Below are positions 5,471-5,502 of a DNA stretch of 5,502 nt, piece by piece. Below the pieces are notes generated by a model that was not told the origin of the DNA, ran no database searches, and saw only the letters and a list, made by a program, of their open reading frames with translations. Position numbers and translations under genes: made by a program. Source of the stretch: an uncultured bacterium (GTDB taxonomy: Bacteria; Actinomycetota; Coriobacteriia; Coriobacteriales; Coriobacteriaceae); assembly GCA_905215755.1 (NCBI GenBank), contig CAJMRE010000061.1:1-5502 (forward strand), given 5' to 3'. How positions within the stretch are numbered: the first letter of the stretch is position 1; every line of letters begins with the position of its first letter.

Positions 5471-5502
5471 AAGAGGCGGGGCATGCCCCGCCTCTTCTCT
5501 TT
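5471..5502 (+). terminator. Perfect 26-nt palindrome with T-rich tail, likely terminator
   Basis: Bases 5471-5496 form a perfect palindrome. AAGAGGCGGGGC pairs with GCCCCGCCTCTT around a central AT, which would leave a slightly smaller stem once a loop opens. The plus-strand tail TCTTCTCTTT follows to the window end. The minus-strand exit (TCTTACACC) is less T-rich. No plus-strand gene precedes it here, so it more likely ends a gene lying beyond the right edge of the window and transcribed toward ligA, or works in both directions. Confidence 0.6.

Noticed and set aside
1..5502. CRISPR array, rRNA, complete tRNA or riboswitch
   Set aside because: No regularly spaced repeats, no full cloverleaf and no recognisable rRNA or riboswitch core was seen on either strand.

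Overview
The window looks like chromosomal DNA from a high-GC Gram-positive bacterium. Codon use is strongly GC-biased. The NAD-dependent DNA ligase carries a lysine-rich helix-hairpin-helix insertion of a kind also found in actinobacterial LigA. The repeat-rich intergenic regions and the style of the toxin-antitoxin genes suggest a gut Coriobacteriia member such as Collinsella. That placement is inference from general resemblance, not from a database match.

Layout, left to right. A 448-residue MATE-family multidrug/cation antiporter gene occupies 65-1411 (+). It converges on a cluster of accessory material. First come a 93-bp repeat (copy 1, 1426-1518) and a 5'-truncated Phd/YefM-type antitoxin remnant (1552 to about 1758, -). 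Next is a REP-like GC-rich hairpin (1769-1801). An apparently intact type II toxin-antitoxin operon follows on the minus strand: a Phd-like antitoxin (2224-2616) and a PIN_3-type (VapC-like) ribonuclease toxin (1805-2227) that overlap by ATGA. Behind the AT-rich promoter of that operon lies the second repeat copy (2770-2862), which runs into a strong perfect-stem terminator (2852-2891). The terminator serves ligA (2911-5139, -), a full-length housekeeping gene.

Upstream of ligA, 5140-5502 holds no recognisable conventional gene. It contains the ligA ribosome binding site and a weak promoter candidate. It also contains a 197-bp element bounded by perfect 26-bp inverted repeats (5251-5447), and a perfect 26-nt palindrome with a T-rich tail (5471-5502) that looks like a terminator.

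The two outer genes are ordinary: drug or cation export, and essential DNA replication and repair ligation. They have no obvious functional link. The interesting part is the segment between them, where an intact TA module, the stump of a different TA module, a REP-like hairpin and two diverged copies of one 93-bp sequence are stacked together. This pattern fits repeated insertion and decay at a convergent gene boundary. The inverted-repeat element upstream of ligA is the best candidate for an uncharacterised mobile (MITE-like) or invertible unit. Nothing here clearly shows a new multi-gene system.
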